Assembly (NCBI GenBank): GCA_030522415.1
Contig: CM060121.1
Coordinates: 4,557,476 to 4,621,475 of the forward strand
DNA length: 64,000 nt
Origin: Channallabes apus
Lineage: Eukaryota > Chordata > Actinopteri > Siluriformes > Clariidae
Direction of reading: 5' to 3'
Shown here: in pieces, positions 1 through 11,062 of the stretch
Layout: every line of letters begins with the position of its first letter
Position numbering within the stretch: the stretch's first letter is position 1
The notes under the pieces: model-generated
Told to the model about the DNA's origin: nothing
Seen by the model: only the letters and a program-made list of their open reading frames with translations
Database searches by the model: none
Made by a program: the position numbers and the translations under genes

Positions 1-106
1 TTCATGCTGACTCGGGGAATCTCACCGGACGCGTCAGAACTTCAACACCTCGTCCACAAACTGGGCAAACAGAACAGCTGGATCCGGGCCAGGACTCTGT
101 TCAAAC
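1..106 (+). CDS. Unrecognised gene, antepenultimate exon (partial)
   Basis: The exon enters from outside the window and reads in frame 1 for 35 codons (FMLTRGISPDASELQ...RARTLFK). It ends in phase 1 at a consensus donor (C|GTGAGT). It splices in frame to the exon at 368, so it is the upstream coding part of the gene completed at 2136. The gene runs toward the IgH genes and is therefore convergent with IgD. I do not recognise the protein family. There is no visible signal peptide or membrane segment in the part seen. Confidence 0.7.
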
Positions 107-367
107 GTGAGTCACGTTAACGGGAACACTTAAGCAATATTTTTTTATACATTTATTTCACTTTTTGTTTTGCAATAAAAAAAGATCGAGGCACCGTCAT
201 ACAAATACTGTTACTCGGTATGTTATAAGCTGAAACTATCTCACTCTGCGTTATTTTAAATTGTCAGTATATGATGCATTAAGGCAACACTTTGAATGCT
301 TTTTAAACGAACTCTCTGCCTATTAACTTTATATTTATGGTAACACTCTCTTCCCCCTGCCTGTCAG

Positions 368-545
368 GTGCTCATTCCGCAGGTTATTACTCTGGGGTTA
401 TTTGTGAGAAGGACTGTTTGATTCTGCCCTGTTGTCTCACAGAAATTGAGATGACGCTGGCATTCGAGATGTTCATTGCCCGCATTTGTACAAGTCTTCA
501 AAATCCCAGTGACTTTTCTCTGCCATTGCTTATCACACTCAAACG
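368..545 (+). CDS. Unrecognised gene, penultimate exon
   Basis: The acceptor (ccctgcctgtcag|GTGCTC) follows a pyrimidine tract and the donor is ACG|GTAAGTG. Entering in phase 1 and leaving in phase 2, the exon is open and encodes RAHSAGYYSGVICEKDC followed by a hydrophobic stretch with several cysteines and ending SLPLLITLKR. Both phases agree with the neighbouring exons, which is the main reason to call it real rather than a chance ORF. The function is unknown. Confidence 0.75.
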
Positions 546-1895
546 GTAAGTGCTCATGCTGCAAGCTGTTCCTTACAGTTCCCTAATGTCTTGAAAGACG
601 TTGAAGTGGAGGAGTCCTAACCTCACCTCAAACACCTGTGAACAACTTCGGGATGAACCGGAAGGCTGAGGTCACAGCAGGCCTTTATGCCTGGCATGAG
701 TGCATGACATCATTAATGCTAGTGTAGATAGGGTTCGAAATCTAGTAGGTAATTCCCCCTGGGAATGCTATTATGTCAAGGAAAACTGAACTAAATCTGA
801 AAAGAAAAAAACAAACAAACTCATGCGTGTTATTCAGATGTACACAAACATTTAGCCATATAGTGTACAAGGTAAGCGTCCATTCAGCATTCTGAATAGT
901 TCCAGACTCTGCCACTAGGTGGTAGAAGTGTTACATTTACGAAGGTACGAAGTCAAATGTCTGAAATAGTTTGTTTTTTATTATCAATCAGACACAGTAT
1001 GTCATGACCATTTGTCTCGCAAAGATTGTCGGGGCGCAATATTTCAAGAACACTTGACTGAATGTGTTTAAATGATTTACATGGAATTACGTTTGTAACC
1101 AGAAGGTAAACTGATTCGATTTTAAAATGGGTCCAAACAGTCAGTCGCAGTCCGGTCAACAGGTTTGTACTGATGCCAATATACTCAGATCAGCCATAAC
1201 AATATGACCACCCATCTAATATTGAGTAGGTCCTCCATCTAGCACCAAAACACTAATTCACTTTGTTCTGATACCTTATACTGTCATGACCAGCAATAAC
1301 CTTTTCAGCAATTTGAGTATTTATTTTTTATTTTTTTTGGGGGGGGGGGGTCAGACTACAAGGCCAGCCTTCGTTCCCCACGTGCATCAGGCCAAACCCA
1401 TGACCCTGTCTTTGGACCACTTTTGGCATGTCCCAACTACTGCAGAACAGGAACATCCAATAAAAGCTGTATTTTTTTGCAGTTGCTTTGACCCAGACAT
1501 CACAATTTGGTCTTTGTCGCTATAGCTACAGTTACAATGTCTTGTTACAACCATAATGGAAGTGGATGGGATACTGTACAGTATATTAGGCAGCAAGTGA
1601 CCCCCACACACACACACACACACACCTCCCACCCCTGAAGTTGATGCATTGGATGCTGAATAAATGGCCAAGTGTAAGGATTTTGAGTGACTTTAACAAG
1701 GGTGGTCATAATGTTGTAGTTGATGGTTGTATGTCCAAGTGCCACCATCATACTGTAAATGTGAATGTTTTCCGTGTTCGTGCACGTGCCATTGGCATCT
1801 ACAACAAAACTACTTTTATTTCTGACCTCTAAAGGCACCTTGGCAATGTTTTGCAGGCTATGCTGCATTGATTCAATGCATGTTTTCTGATTTAG
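546..1895 (+). other. Intron of the unrecognised gene, with Tc1/mariner remnants
   Basis: This last intron runs from GTAAGTG to a tttctgatttag acceptor. About 1180-1860 is occupied by Tc1/mariner-like debris (described separately), including a poly-G run at about 1340-1350 and a short CA run at about 1602-1624. I see nothing else that is gene-like. Confidence 0.6.
1180..1720. mobile_element. Rearranged Tc1/mariner-like transposon remnant
   Basis: The left edge resembles a common fish Tc1/mariner end (cagatcagccataacaatat...taatattgagtaggtcc). Near 1660 the + strand reads the beginning of a transposase-like frame (MAKCKDFE, then stops). Between about 1390 and 1470 the minus strand reads GCSCSAVVGTCQKWSKD, the helix-turn-helix part of the same type of transposase. 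The two parts face opposite ways, so the copy is broken and partly inverted. It is not functional. Confidence 0.6.
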
Positions 1896-2136
1896 GCGTG
1901 CTGGCACCGATCTGGCGATGGAGAGTGAGTATCTGGCAGCTGGATCCCGGCTTCTTTCAGCAGCGATGATACCGAACCCCAAACTAAGCATTCGTTATAC
2001 AGCTGTCAGTCAGGAACAGGAGCAGCTTTTTAATCTGGACCGTGGCTCAGCAGCTAAGTGGCTCTCGAACAACCGCAGCTGGGCTCAGGGGATGTGGGGC
2101 AGCTCACACACACAAGCTAAAGCAACATTTCAATAA
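1896..2136 (+). CDS. Unrecognised gene, terminal exon with stop codon
   Basis: The acceptor at 1894-1895 joins in phase 2 to the preceding exon. The exon then reads RAGTDLAMESEYLAAGSRLL...NRSWAQGMWG...ATFQ and stops at TAA 2134-2136. Across three exons about 174 C-terminal residues are open, with all phases matching. An AATAAA overlaps the stop (2135-2140) and a second lies at 2298-2303; the second is the better placed polyadenylation signal. The tail is polar with no membrane segment. I could not assign a family. It marks the 3' boundary of the IgH locus. Confidence 0.75.
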
Positions 2137-2137
2137 T

Positions 2138-2182
<45 letters not shown>
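2138..2182. repeat. (AT)n microsatellite
   Basis: An uninterrupted run of AT dinucleotides immediately follows the stop codon of the convergent gene and lies within its 3' UTR. Confidence 0.9.
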
Positions 2183-2186
<4 letters not shown>

Positions 2187-2303
2187 ATAATATAAACATT
2201 TTAAGAAAAAAAAAAAAAAAACCGATCGTCATGACGTACAGCTACTGCTAACTATTGTTCTGCTCAGCGGCAGTATTATTATTTCTTTTTTCAAAAGAAT
2301 AAA

Positions 2304-4430
2304 GTTCAGAGGAAAAATTATTGCTTGTTTAAAAAAAAAACTAACTTTGTGCTCAATAATAAAGGGTGTGATAGATGTTTTTTCAGTGTGTTTGTATTTG
2401 TTTTAGTTTTTTTTTTCCCCCCGGCTCTGCTTTATTCAATTCCTGACATTTGATTCATAATGTAAGCAACGCAAAATCCTTAACAAATAATCCTCAACAC
2501 TGCACGGTTTATGCTGCACGTCACTTCGTATTTCGATACGGCTATAGAAATATAAATGATGGAAGAAAAATGTAATAAATGTGAAGTCTGTCTTTTCAAA
2601 GATTAGTTTGAGGTTTTGTTTTCAAATATTGTTATAAATATTTTTAAATAAATAAGCAGTGATTAATGATAAAGTGGTACATGCAGTACTGTATAATGAT
2701 AAAATAGTGTCTGGTTTCTCTTTAGTTTACCGTAAGTGATTCAGGTTTCCCAGTACTGCGGTACATGGCCAGTCACATTAGTACCTCGTTTCCAGGTGGT
2801 ATTGATTCTAAGATTCCGCAAACACGCAGGCATTGTGGTATAAACATAGCTGATTTTATGACCAGTTATAATGTTATAAAAATTTTATGACCAGCTCTTG
2901 TTTAACTCCCGTAACTGAAAGGTGTGTACTGAAAAATATGGTAGAAACTGGTTTACAGGTTGACCTTGTAGCGCATTGTAAAGTCAGCCATCCAGTTCAC
3001 AGATCATGTGGTGATCATGTGACACAACTCAACATTTCTGCCTATTTGATGAGTACAGTAGTGTAGTGTATGTCCGGAGGTAATTAAAAAGAGACAATAA
3101 AAAAACAACGATATTGTTGAAGGTGATCTCATCAGACCACACCTGGGAGCAGCTTGAGGGGAGGGCAGGCAGCCCTGAAAACCAGCAGATGGACAGATTG
3201 ATGCACAAAAGGACAAATATGTAGACAGATGCACAGGAGGCCAAAACAATGAATTTTCAGCACTGTTGATAAATGGTCGTTAACTTGCACAAATAAGGTA
3301 GTGGGTATGGAATATTTATTTTTAAAAAGCACATTAGGCACAGTTAGGATCATGTCATATAAAAGTTTCACATGTCTGAAACAGCTGGAAATTTGCCCAG
3401 AACAACTTAACTGTTATTGCTGTCTTTGTATTTACATTTTAGAAAAAAGAAAGCACAAGGTGCTGGCGTTTCGAGAACAGATGCATCCTGTTCATGAGCG
3501 TCATTATTCAGTAAGCATAACTGATGCTTTAAAAAAAAAAGTAAAAATAGTGTGAAACAGAACTCTTATTTACTTATAACCTCATGCACAACTTGCACAC
3601 TTGGTTAGAAAAATACATTATTATTTGTAAGCTGTTTATGTAGATTTGATTCCACACACACACACGCACAGTCAGCCAAAAAAAAAAAAAAACACTTCAG
3701 GAACACAAAAACTAGTATAAATATTGTATGACTATATAAGCAAAAGATGCTTCTGAAAAAATTTAAGGCATAAAAGAAACTTGTATAAAGAGCAATAAAA
3801 TAAAGTCAATATTTGAGAAAACTCGTTACTTAAAATCAGGAGTTTTGGACAGATTTGTGCATTTTTTTAAAAGAAAACAGCTGTTTGGTTTTACTGAGCT
3901 TGCTGGAGAATGAGTTCTTCTGGTAACTTTGTCACACTCACTCCTTTCTATTTTTCTCCTTTTTACCTTTCCATATATTCTGTTATGCTACTGTATTTAT
4001 TTATAAATTTTTTAGTTTTAATTGGAAATACTGAATGATTTTGTACATAATTATGCAGACATGATAAAAACATGTATAACAAAATCGGTACAGCGTATAA
4101 TATGGTGCCTAAGACTTTTTGCACTTTTACACTTTTATTTATATACAGGTATATATATAAAATGCAGTGTAGGTTGCATTTTTTTGTTTTGATTTCGAAC
4201 AAATTATTTGTAATATTGTTATGGCTGAAAATAAATAGAAATATTTATCATTTGTATTGATAAAGATTTCCAAAAATTTCTAAAATCTTGATTTTGTGGT
4301 TCGACTGCAACACATACTAGACTTTTACATATCCTCTACGTGGTCACCTTCTATACAAAGCACAAACTTGTATAGACACTTGTGTTCAAGTGTAACCAGG
4401 ACTTTTGATTGGTCTGAATAAGAGAACACA
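2304..4430. other. Intergenic AT-rich DNA, no gene seen
   Basis: No ORF here has conserved features or splice-flanked structure. There are short A-runs and a CA-rich stretch near 3655. It lies between the convergent unknown gene and the IgD 3' end. Confidence 0.5.
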
Positions 4431-4960
4431 GTTCTCTTTATTTCTCTATTTAACCCCCTGCTACACTAATGCACTTATCTCAGCATTTCACTAGTGCTTG
4501 GACACCATCAAGGTAGAAAGGTTTTTCAGTACACCAGAGCCATGGTTGAACTGCTAGCTTCACCTCTGAAATGCTGGCCTCCCAGGAACCTTTTTAATTG
4601 CTCAATCTTGTGGAAATGGCTTGGAGCGAGGTCAGGATTGTACGGGGATGTAGCAATAACTCCCAAATGAGTTGTAATGTGCCAAATGTGCAGTATGAGG
4701 TTGTGCATTGTCCTGCTAAAATAGTAGGATTTTGGTAAACAAACAAAAAAAAATAAGAATGTTGACGGGACTGACTGCAGTCGGCTCCGAGCTACAGTAC
4801 CTGGGTTGGGATTGTCATTTACAGACTTACAGCCTTCTTTCAAATGTTTTTGCACCTCTTCTTCAGTGCACTTTCTTACTCTATCCAGATGTTCTACTGC
4901 AGCGTAGCATCTCATCACTGTACTGTGCTTGAAGTCTTCTGTAATTGTCAATTGGTCTTA
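4430..4960 (-). mobile_element. mariner-like transposase remnant
   Basis: The minus strand carries SPYNPDLAPSHFHKIEQLKR followed by FLGGQHF, which matches the catalytic C-terminal block of mariner-type DDD transposases (PYSPDLAPSDYHLF type). The frame is damaged upstream. Similar sequence recurs at about 44527-44760, and the part around 4910-4975 recurs at about 53570-53640. Not active. Confidence 0.65.
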
Positions 4961-6100
4961 GCCCTTCAAATGCCTTCAACACCCCTTGATGGCAATTTCA
5001 TCTGATACGGCAACTTTGTAGCATGAAGTGTGTAAATCAAGTCATAATTTAAAGATGAAAAGATAAAGAGCCTTTCCATTCAGATAATTTGATATGCAAA
5101 TTTTCATTTTCATGTAAATTCCCTATTCATAGTTTCTTATCTTTTCTTACTCCAGCTGTGACCATCAGAGCCTGATGCAACACATCGAAACACACACATG
5201 TGAAGATGAGAGCTCTATCAAGCGTTAAGGTTTTCTGCTTTGTTAATCAAATCAGTTCAAACTGTTCAGGTGCAAGACACATTGTTTTTTGTTTGTTTGT
5301 TTGTTCTTTTAAATTAAATATTACACAGTAATATACAAGGTCAGGAACAGAAAAGATCTAACTTGTAATGCAAAACTTAAATTGCAAATGTAAATTGGTT
5401 TATTTCGTACTGTGTGTGCACCTTTCTATTATCTTTAATATAAAAAAGGCATAATGTTAAACAGTTACCAATAATTATTATTGATAATTGCTTAGCATTA
5501 TTATACCATGTGAATATAAAAGAGTGTAATACAGTATAACATATTATACAATATAAATTAAATTACAACATTATAATATAAAAGATTAAAACCAGGAAGT
5601 GACGTTACCATGAACAGTGTTTCAAACACGTCTGGCATAAAAGTTGAAAATAAAAAAACATTTATTGCTCAAATAACTCAAACTTTCCTGGGTTAATCCT
5701 GGGTAAAAAAAAAAAAAAAACTGGGTGCTGGTGAAATTCTTTTGAAAGGGTTCCCTGACTGCAGAAAGTTGGAGAACTTTTGAACATTTTTAATGGTTCC
5801 TTCATACTTTTAAATTTGGGCAAGAAGTGCATTTCTTAACTCTATGAAGTGTGTGTGCTGTTAATTCTAAAGCAGAGAGGGGTTCCTGCATGTTGACATT
5901 TGCATTTTCATATTTCAGATGAGCAGCCAAAGACTATTTTTAATAACCACAGCATGTTAATAACACATTTTACATTTTGTTCATTTTCAGTTTCATAAGC
6001 TCTGGTACTTTCAACACCTGTATCTGAAAGAAACATCTTTTTGTCAGGGAATCTGTAGGATGTTAATGTGCAAATTGAATTGCATTTATTCTAACAATTG
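4960..6100. other. Intergenic DNA, no gene seen
   Basis: AT-rich sequence between the mariner remnant and the palindrome. It has poly-A runs and no supported coding potential. Confidence 0.45.
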
Positions 6101-6187
6101 AATAATTAGCATTAAAAATTATACTGGGATATACTGAGTATATTATATACTCAGTATATCCCAGTATAATTTTGAATGTTAATTATT
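6101..6187. repeat. 87-bp near-perfect palindrome
   Basis: The left arm beginning aataattagcattaaaaat is the reverse complement of the right arm, centred on 6144, with about two mismatches per 43-bp arm. It could extrude as a cruciform or form an RNA hairpin. It lies about 150-230 bp downstream of the likely IgD polyadenylation signal. Confidence 0.85.
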
Positions 6188-6334
6188 CATATATAATTAT
6201 AGGGGTATATAATTCAACCCCTCTATAAGGAATGGTTTTGCATATCTGTATACTTGAAAGAGGCTCAATAAAAAGTTTAAAAATAATAATAATAACAACT
6301 TTAAAAATCTCCAGCATCAAATATTTTTTTTCCC

Positions 6335-6340
6335 TTTATT
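6335..6340 (-). terminator. Candidate polyadenylation signal of IgD membrane transcript
   Basis: AATAAA on the minus strand about 140 nt after the IgD stop codon. It is the nearest canonical hexamer in the transcript direction. Confidence 0.5.
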
Positions 6341-6480
6341 TTCCTTTTACAAGCTTGCATTTATCAACTTAAAAGCAATAATATAATAATTGATGAATAA
6401 TTTTCTCCACTCAACAATATACAGTACAACAGTAAAGCATTACATAAATCTAAACATTAAAAGGTGCCGTAAACAGCTGA

Positions 6481-6644
6481 TCAAGCGGTCTTCACTTTGA
6501 CCAGAGTAATTGAACATCCATAGATGAGAGAGATGACGAAGAGTATGATGAAGGCACAGGCCATATTCCAGGTTTCTTCAGCCTGATCCACTGTGTTAAT
6601 GTCTGACTTGTTGTCATCGATGTATATCGCCTGTTCAATAAATT
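6481..6644 (-). CDS. ighd: IgD membrane exon (delta TM)
   Basis: The acceptor tttgtcctgacag precedes a phase-1 exon of 53 codons plus stop. It encodes an acidic extracellular linker (IEQAIYIDDNKSD...AEETWN), a hydrophobic helix (ACAFIILFVISLIYGCSITL) and the short cytoplasmic tail VKVKTA ending in TGA. Linker, helix and tail sit in one exon, as in teleost membrane IgD. The polar and aromatic residues in the helix fit the pairing face used by B-cell receptors with CD79. It is the last exon of the locus in transcript direction. Confidence 0.93.
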
Positions 6645-7130
6645 CTGTCAGGACAAAGAATAAATCCATAAAGTTCAGTCTCATGGTATAGAGTTGCTTC
6701 ACGAAATGAAATGAAATGAAGGCAAGATAATTTTTTGTTGTTGTAATATAAATGTTATAGAATAAATATAAATATATTATTTAAATTTCTTATATAAATA
6801 TAAATACATGCTTTGATAAATTTTTTTAAGGTCACTGGCAGTCGTATACGCATTTCACTGCATATTGTAAAATTATGTTTTTATAATATATATTATTGTG
6901 TAATATAATATTGACATTGTAAATCAAATTAAAATTTGAATTAAGTTAAACAAAAAACAGAACAACTTCTGTTTTTTTATTAACTTAATGTATTTATATT
7001 TATTCTGTCTGGTCAGTAGTCAGAAATTTTAATATTGACTTCAAATTAGAAATTTGAGAAACTAGAGGCTAACATTCTTCAGTACAACTGTGATACAGGA
7101 TTTATTATAAGAAAATGCTAAGCACTTTGG

Positions 7131-7143
7131 GGGGGGGGGGGGG
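7131..7143. repeat. Poly-G tract
   Basis: A run of G beside the donor of the last IgD domain exon, on its intron side. It is a likely assembly or sequencing weak spot. Confidence 0.8.
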
Positions 7144-7161
7144 GTATGGGGGGTAAATCAC

Positions 7162-7443
7162 CTGCTTTGGAAACATTGAGATATACTGGGCCGGTGATGT
7201 GCTGGACCAGACATGTATATGTGGATCCAGATTCCCATTTAGAGGTCTTGACATTCAGGTGGCTTTTAATCATAAATTTCCCATCAGGCCCCCTGGCAGA
7301 GCTGCTGGTGCCGTTATATTCTACAGTCTCTTTGTTAAGGAGCCAGGTGATGTTAATGGCTGATGGGCTGTAACCATACGCCAGACACACCAACTCATCT
7401 TGGCCCTGCAGCAGCTTCACAATGGGAGGATTCTTTACAGAGG
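7162..7443 (-). CDS. ighd: IgD constant domain exon, last Ig domain (delta7-like)
   Basis: A 282-nt phase 1-1 exon with acceptor gtttgttcccag and donor GCAG|GTGATT. It encodes one C1-set domain: first Cys in ELVCLAYGYSPSA, invariant Trp in INITWLLNKE, second Cys in STYTCLVQH. Two potential N-glycosylation sites are visible (NIT, NGT). It is the membrane-proximal domain and splices in phase to the TM exon. The numbering follows the published catfish scheme by position. Confidence 0.93.
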
Positions 7444-7628
7444 CTGGGAACAAACAGACATAGTGGAAAAACTTTAAGCATTTGATGGTAAATTGTGATC
7501 AGGGTATATATTGGTAATTCAAATCAGTATGGAATTCAAATCTGAAAAATATCCACTAATTAATTTATTTAAAATATCATGCACTAAGGGCATAAAAAAA
7601 CAAGGTATAGGTATAATAATCACAGGTA

Positions 7629-7674
<46 letters not shown>

Positions 7675-8318
7675 TATGACAGCACTGTTAAATGTTTAAA
7701 TCTGATTAATCTGAATAATATTAATTTTGGAGAGCCTAGACTAAATAAAAAAAATAATCTAATTTAAATCTAAAAAAAAAAAAAAAAAAAGTTTGTGTAA
7801 GGTTTTCAGTAAGGAGATGTTTTTACATTTTTAGCGTTCTGTGTCTCCAGGATGTAAACTTAAATTAAAGAACGGAATTATATTTTGTGTATAGTCAAAT
7901 TTTAATTGTTTTGGAACAGTCAGAGGTAAAGCTTGAAAGATTGATGTTGTGTTTCACAGCCTTTAGTAGAAAGCTGCATTTTTTTTGTGTCAACGTCAAG
8001 AGAAAATGAGGAAATTCATTTTTATTTGTCATAATTTGTGAGATAACTAAGGTGTATTTTTTTTTTAGACATTTTATAATAATACATTCAACTGTAAATA
8101 AATAAAATCACAGATAAAAAATTTTTTGTTTGTTAATTATAAGACAGAGAGACAACAGCTTGTCACAATTTTTGTTGTATAATAAATGAATGCACTGTGA
8201 GAATGCAAAAAAAAACATTTTTATTACGCTATTTATAATTTAAGAAACGAGCAGTTTTCCTCTCCTGAAAGGAAATATTTAAATGCGTTCTTAAATGTCA
8301 GTGTTTGTGGGGACTTGC
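7444..8318 (-). other. IgD intron with CA microsatellite
   Basis: This intron separates the last two IgD Ig domains. A (CA)n run lies at about 7630-7669 and a long A-run near 7770-7790. There is no other recognisable element. Its 5' splice site is GC rather than GT. Confidence 0.7.
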
Positions 8319-8651
8319 CTTTGGGTTTAGAGATGTTGTATGTCTGTGCATTAGAACAGGGGTGTTTCACCTCACAGAAAACTGTTTCATGGTTTTTCCA
8401 ACTATCAGCTGGAACCTTAAAAACCATTCGAACACTTTCTGTTCCATTTCCGTGATTCTGGATTTGAGGACTTAAAGGATTCGAAGGATTTAAAGGCAGC
8501 TTGGCTGTTCCCACTGTGCAATTAACTGAGAAATCCTCGACTCTGTGGCCCAACAGCAGACAGATGACAGGAACAGGATTGTTCTCCAGCATATCACTGA
8601 GGGAGGGACCCAACAGGTAAACCTGTGACCTCTGAACATGATCTGGAGTGA
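8319..8651 (-). CDS. ighd: IgD constant domain exon (penultimate, delta6-like), GC donor
   Basis: A 333-nt exon, the longest delta domain. The acceptor is tttatctccag. The only sensible donor is AAAG|GCAAGT, a GC-AG intron with otherwise perfect consensus. It encodes VTPDHVQRSQVYLLG..., first Cys in VICLLLG, second in TVFCEVKHP, plus extra Cys residues (VNCTVG, HPCS). The invariant core Trp is missing: the position reads Asn/Cys in FSVNCTVG. Two N-glycosylation motifs are present (NCT, NGT). Phase 1-1 like its neighbours. Confidence 0.9.
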
Positions 8652-8743
8652 CTGGAGATAAAGAAATTACATTAGTGTTAGACACAACTGTGTAATATTT
8701 GGAGTTGTTTAAAGCTTGTGAACTTTTCTGATTATTACAATAC

Positions 8744-9028
8744 CTGCACAAAAACTGGTGTTCTTCTGGACAGTTAGACGATCTCGATCACTGACTTGGC
8801 AGGTGAATCTAGTTTCATTTTTCCACTTTTGTTCTGTAACTGATAGCTCGCTGGACACCTTCACACGTCCATCTGCATTCATTGTTACTTCACTATCAGC
8901 ATTCCCCACAGATTCAGGGAGCCACTTGATCTCTGGGTTAAATCCAGTTGCAGAGCAAAGAAGTTTTTGTTTTCTTGATGTAGATTTATCCGCACTGGAT
9001 ACAACTGAAAGTTCCACTGAAGGGTCGT
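8744..9028 (-). CDS. ighd: IgD constant domain exon delta4b (second copy)
   Basis: A 285-nt phase 1-1 exon with acceptor cttctctccag and donor GCAG|GTATTG. C1-set domain with Cys in LLCSATGFNPEIKW, Trp in the same block, and Cys in RFTCQVSDRD. It is a close paralogue of the exon at 10775-11062 (shared ATGFNPEIKW, PESVGNA, VTMNA, GRVKVS, ELSVTEQ). It closes the second delta2-3-4 block. Confidence 0.93.
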
Positions 9029-9339
9029 CTGGAGAGAAGGACATTTTTTCTTAGTCTTGACAGGTCACAAACATTTTATAGTAAAAATATACTTTAAAAC
9101 GACCACGAGTGTGCGGGAAATGAAATACCTTGTCCTGTTTCATATGTACAAAAAGCAGACATTTATCACACTTAAATTAGTGTCAACATTTATCAGCTTT
9201 ACAGCTGTAGGAAAATCTGCACTGAGATATTTAGCATGAAAAGATATGAAGCTTGTGGGGCATTCATTGCCTTAAACAAAATGCATTAAAAAGCCTAATT
9301 CAATTGATTATATCTTTGGAAATATAACTAATTGAATTT

Positions 9340-9480
9340 TACATTTGCATTTATATTTAGGCATTGGCAGATGTTCTTATCCAGAACGACTTACAAAAGT
9401 GCTTTGAAATTTCTGTCATTTGATAAATCCATATGCTGGTTTATTACGTAACTACAGTATTAATACCATCAGTCAAACAC
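9340..9480. repeat. Teleost interspersed repeat fragment
   Basis: The segment ggcagatgttcttatccaga and what follows (acgacttacaaaagtgcttt) matches a very common fish interspersed repeat module. It lies in the delta3b-delta4b intron and is absent from the paralogous delta3a-delta4a intron, which helps explain why that intron is longer here (727 versus 354 bp). Confidence 0.6.
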
Positions 9481-9755
9481 TGTTGGGAAGGGTTCATTAT
9501 TGGGGGTAAACCAAATAAATGAAGCAGATCTTTAGTCGTTGCCAGTGACTCAACTACAGTATACAGACATCTAGAGAAATTTCATTGAATTTCATCCCTG
9601 AGAGAGGTGGTTAAAAGAAGATATCATGGACCGATACCGATATAAGTGATTTACCTGGTATTTCTACCAGTTACCCAAGACACTACTTTCCATTTAACCT
9701 GTAGATAATGTCAATATTCAAACAAATAAGAGATTGCGATTGAAATTTTCCTTAC

Positions 9756-10064
9756 CAAAAAGGTTTTTAATAGAACTCTGAGAATTCCACTTCTGAGAAT
9801 GGCTTTGCTGAATCTGGCAAGCGAAATTGTTGTTTTTGGTTTGGCTTGTTTTGGGAATAGTGAATTGTGTAATCAATGTTTCCTGGACTTCTGGAAGATT
9901 CACATACTGAGCTTCTGGAATCTTCTCATCATTGATCAGGAAGTTGACCGAGAGTTCACCAGAAGGCAGACTGCTTGCAACACACTCCAGCACTGCACTG
10001 TCTCTCTTCCCTACGTCTGCAAGACTCCTCCTGATCACCACTGTAGGGGTTTTCTGCACAGTTT
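9756..10064 (-). CDS. ighd: IgD constant domain exon delta3b (second copy)
   Basis: A 309-nt phase 1-1 exon with acceptor tatctcag and donor TTTG|GTAAGG. It encodes TVQKTPTVVIRRSLADVGKR..., Cys in AVLECVASSLPSGE and Cys in NFACQIQQSHSQ. The core Trp is replaced by Phe (LSVNFLIND), as in its paralogue at 11417-11722 (LSVTFQAND), so the change predates the duplication. Copy-specific differences include SLADV versus SPADV. Confidence 0.93.
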
Positions 10065-10343
10065 CTGAGATACATAAAGTAAAAAGTCACATAAATTAAA
10101 AACTTCAACTAAGGTAAAATAGTTTTAAGTTAGGCTACTTGTTTAACATGAACCCTATGAGATGCACACATGGCACTTACAGTAACTCTGTGTCTATAAT
10201 TATTGTTTAAATAAGTAATATTTTGTGCTACTGTAAGCATTACAGCTCCCATCACATTTCAAGTTGTATACTTTTTGTTTTTTAAAGAATACACATAAAC
10301 AGCAAGGATGGTAATTGAGTTTTAAATTATATACAGAACCTAC

Positions 10344-10628
10344 CTGTAATTTTGATACTAGCTTCTATTGTTTTAAAACATGGATGTTCAGCCCTGCAGG
10401 TTATATTCCATGATTTTGTCCAGTCTTCTACAGAAATAGTCAGGTTGCTAACACTGGATACCTCCCTTATAATGTCTTTGTCTGTTTTGTTAACCCCATC
10501 TACAAGCAATGAAACTTTAGGGTGGAACACAGACTCAACAACACATGAGACTGTCACTTGTTTATCTGTCAATATTGACTTGAGAGGAGGTTTCTTCAGG
10601 TGTATCCGTGGTCCAGAATTTGGATGGC
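10344..10628 (-). CDS. ighd: IgD constant domain exon delta2b (second copy)
   Basis: A 285-nt phase 1-1 exon with acceptor tatcttccag and donor ACAG|GTAGG. It encodes GHPNSGPRIHLKKPPLKSIL, Cys in VTVSCVVESVFHP and Cys in NITCRAEHPC. Its paralogue at 11988-12281 keeps the invariant Trp (KVSWLVDG); here it reads KVSLLVDG, a Trp-to-Leu change. The exon is also 9 nt shorter, lacking residues in the RKREGQEES segment. The reading frame is intact, so it is probably expressed. Confidence 0.92.
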
Positions 10629-10774
10629 CTGGAAGATACAAGACGTTGTTCAGTTACACTTAGATATCATGGAAGATTTTTATTTTGCATGGTTTTCTGC
10701 AGGACTGACCTTCCACTGTGTCTAATATTTACAGTTTGTATAAAGATCATCAACATCTCTTCATATTACAATAC

Positions 10775-11062
10775 CTTCACAAACGTTGATGCTCTTCTGG
10801 ATATTTTTAGTAAGACTCTGATCTCTGACTTGGCAGGTGAATGTAGTTCCACGTTTCCACTCTTGTTCTGTAACTGATAGCTCTCTGGACACCTTCACAC
10901 GTCCACCTGCATTCATTGTTACTTCACTAACAGCATTGCCCACAGATTCGGGAAACCACTTGATCTCTGGGTTAAATCCAGTCGCAGAGCAAAGAAGTTT
11001 TTGTTTGCTTGATGCAGATTTATTCACACTGGATACAACTGTCAGGTCCACTGAAGCGTCAT
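10775..11062 (-). CDS. ighd: IgD constant domain exon delta4a (first copy)
   Basis: A 288-nt phase 1-1 exon, acceptor cttctctccag, donor GAAG|GTATTG. C1-set hallmarks are complete: LLCSATGFNPEIKW and TTFTCQVRD. It is the first of two delta4 paralogues and lies between delta3a and delta2b. It ends the first tandem block. Confidence 0.93.
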
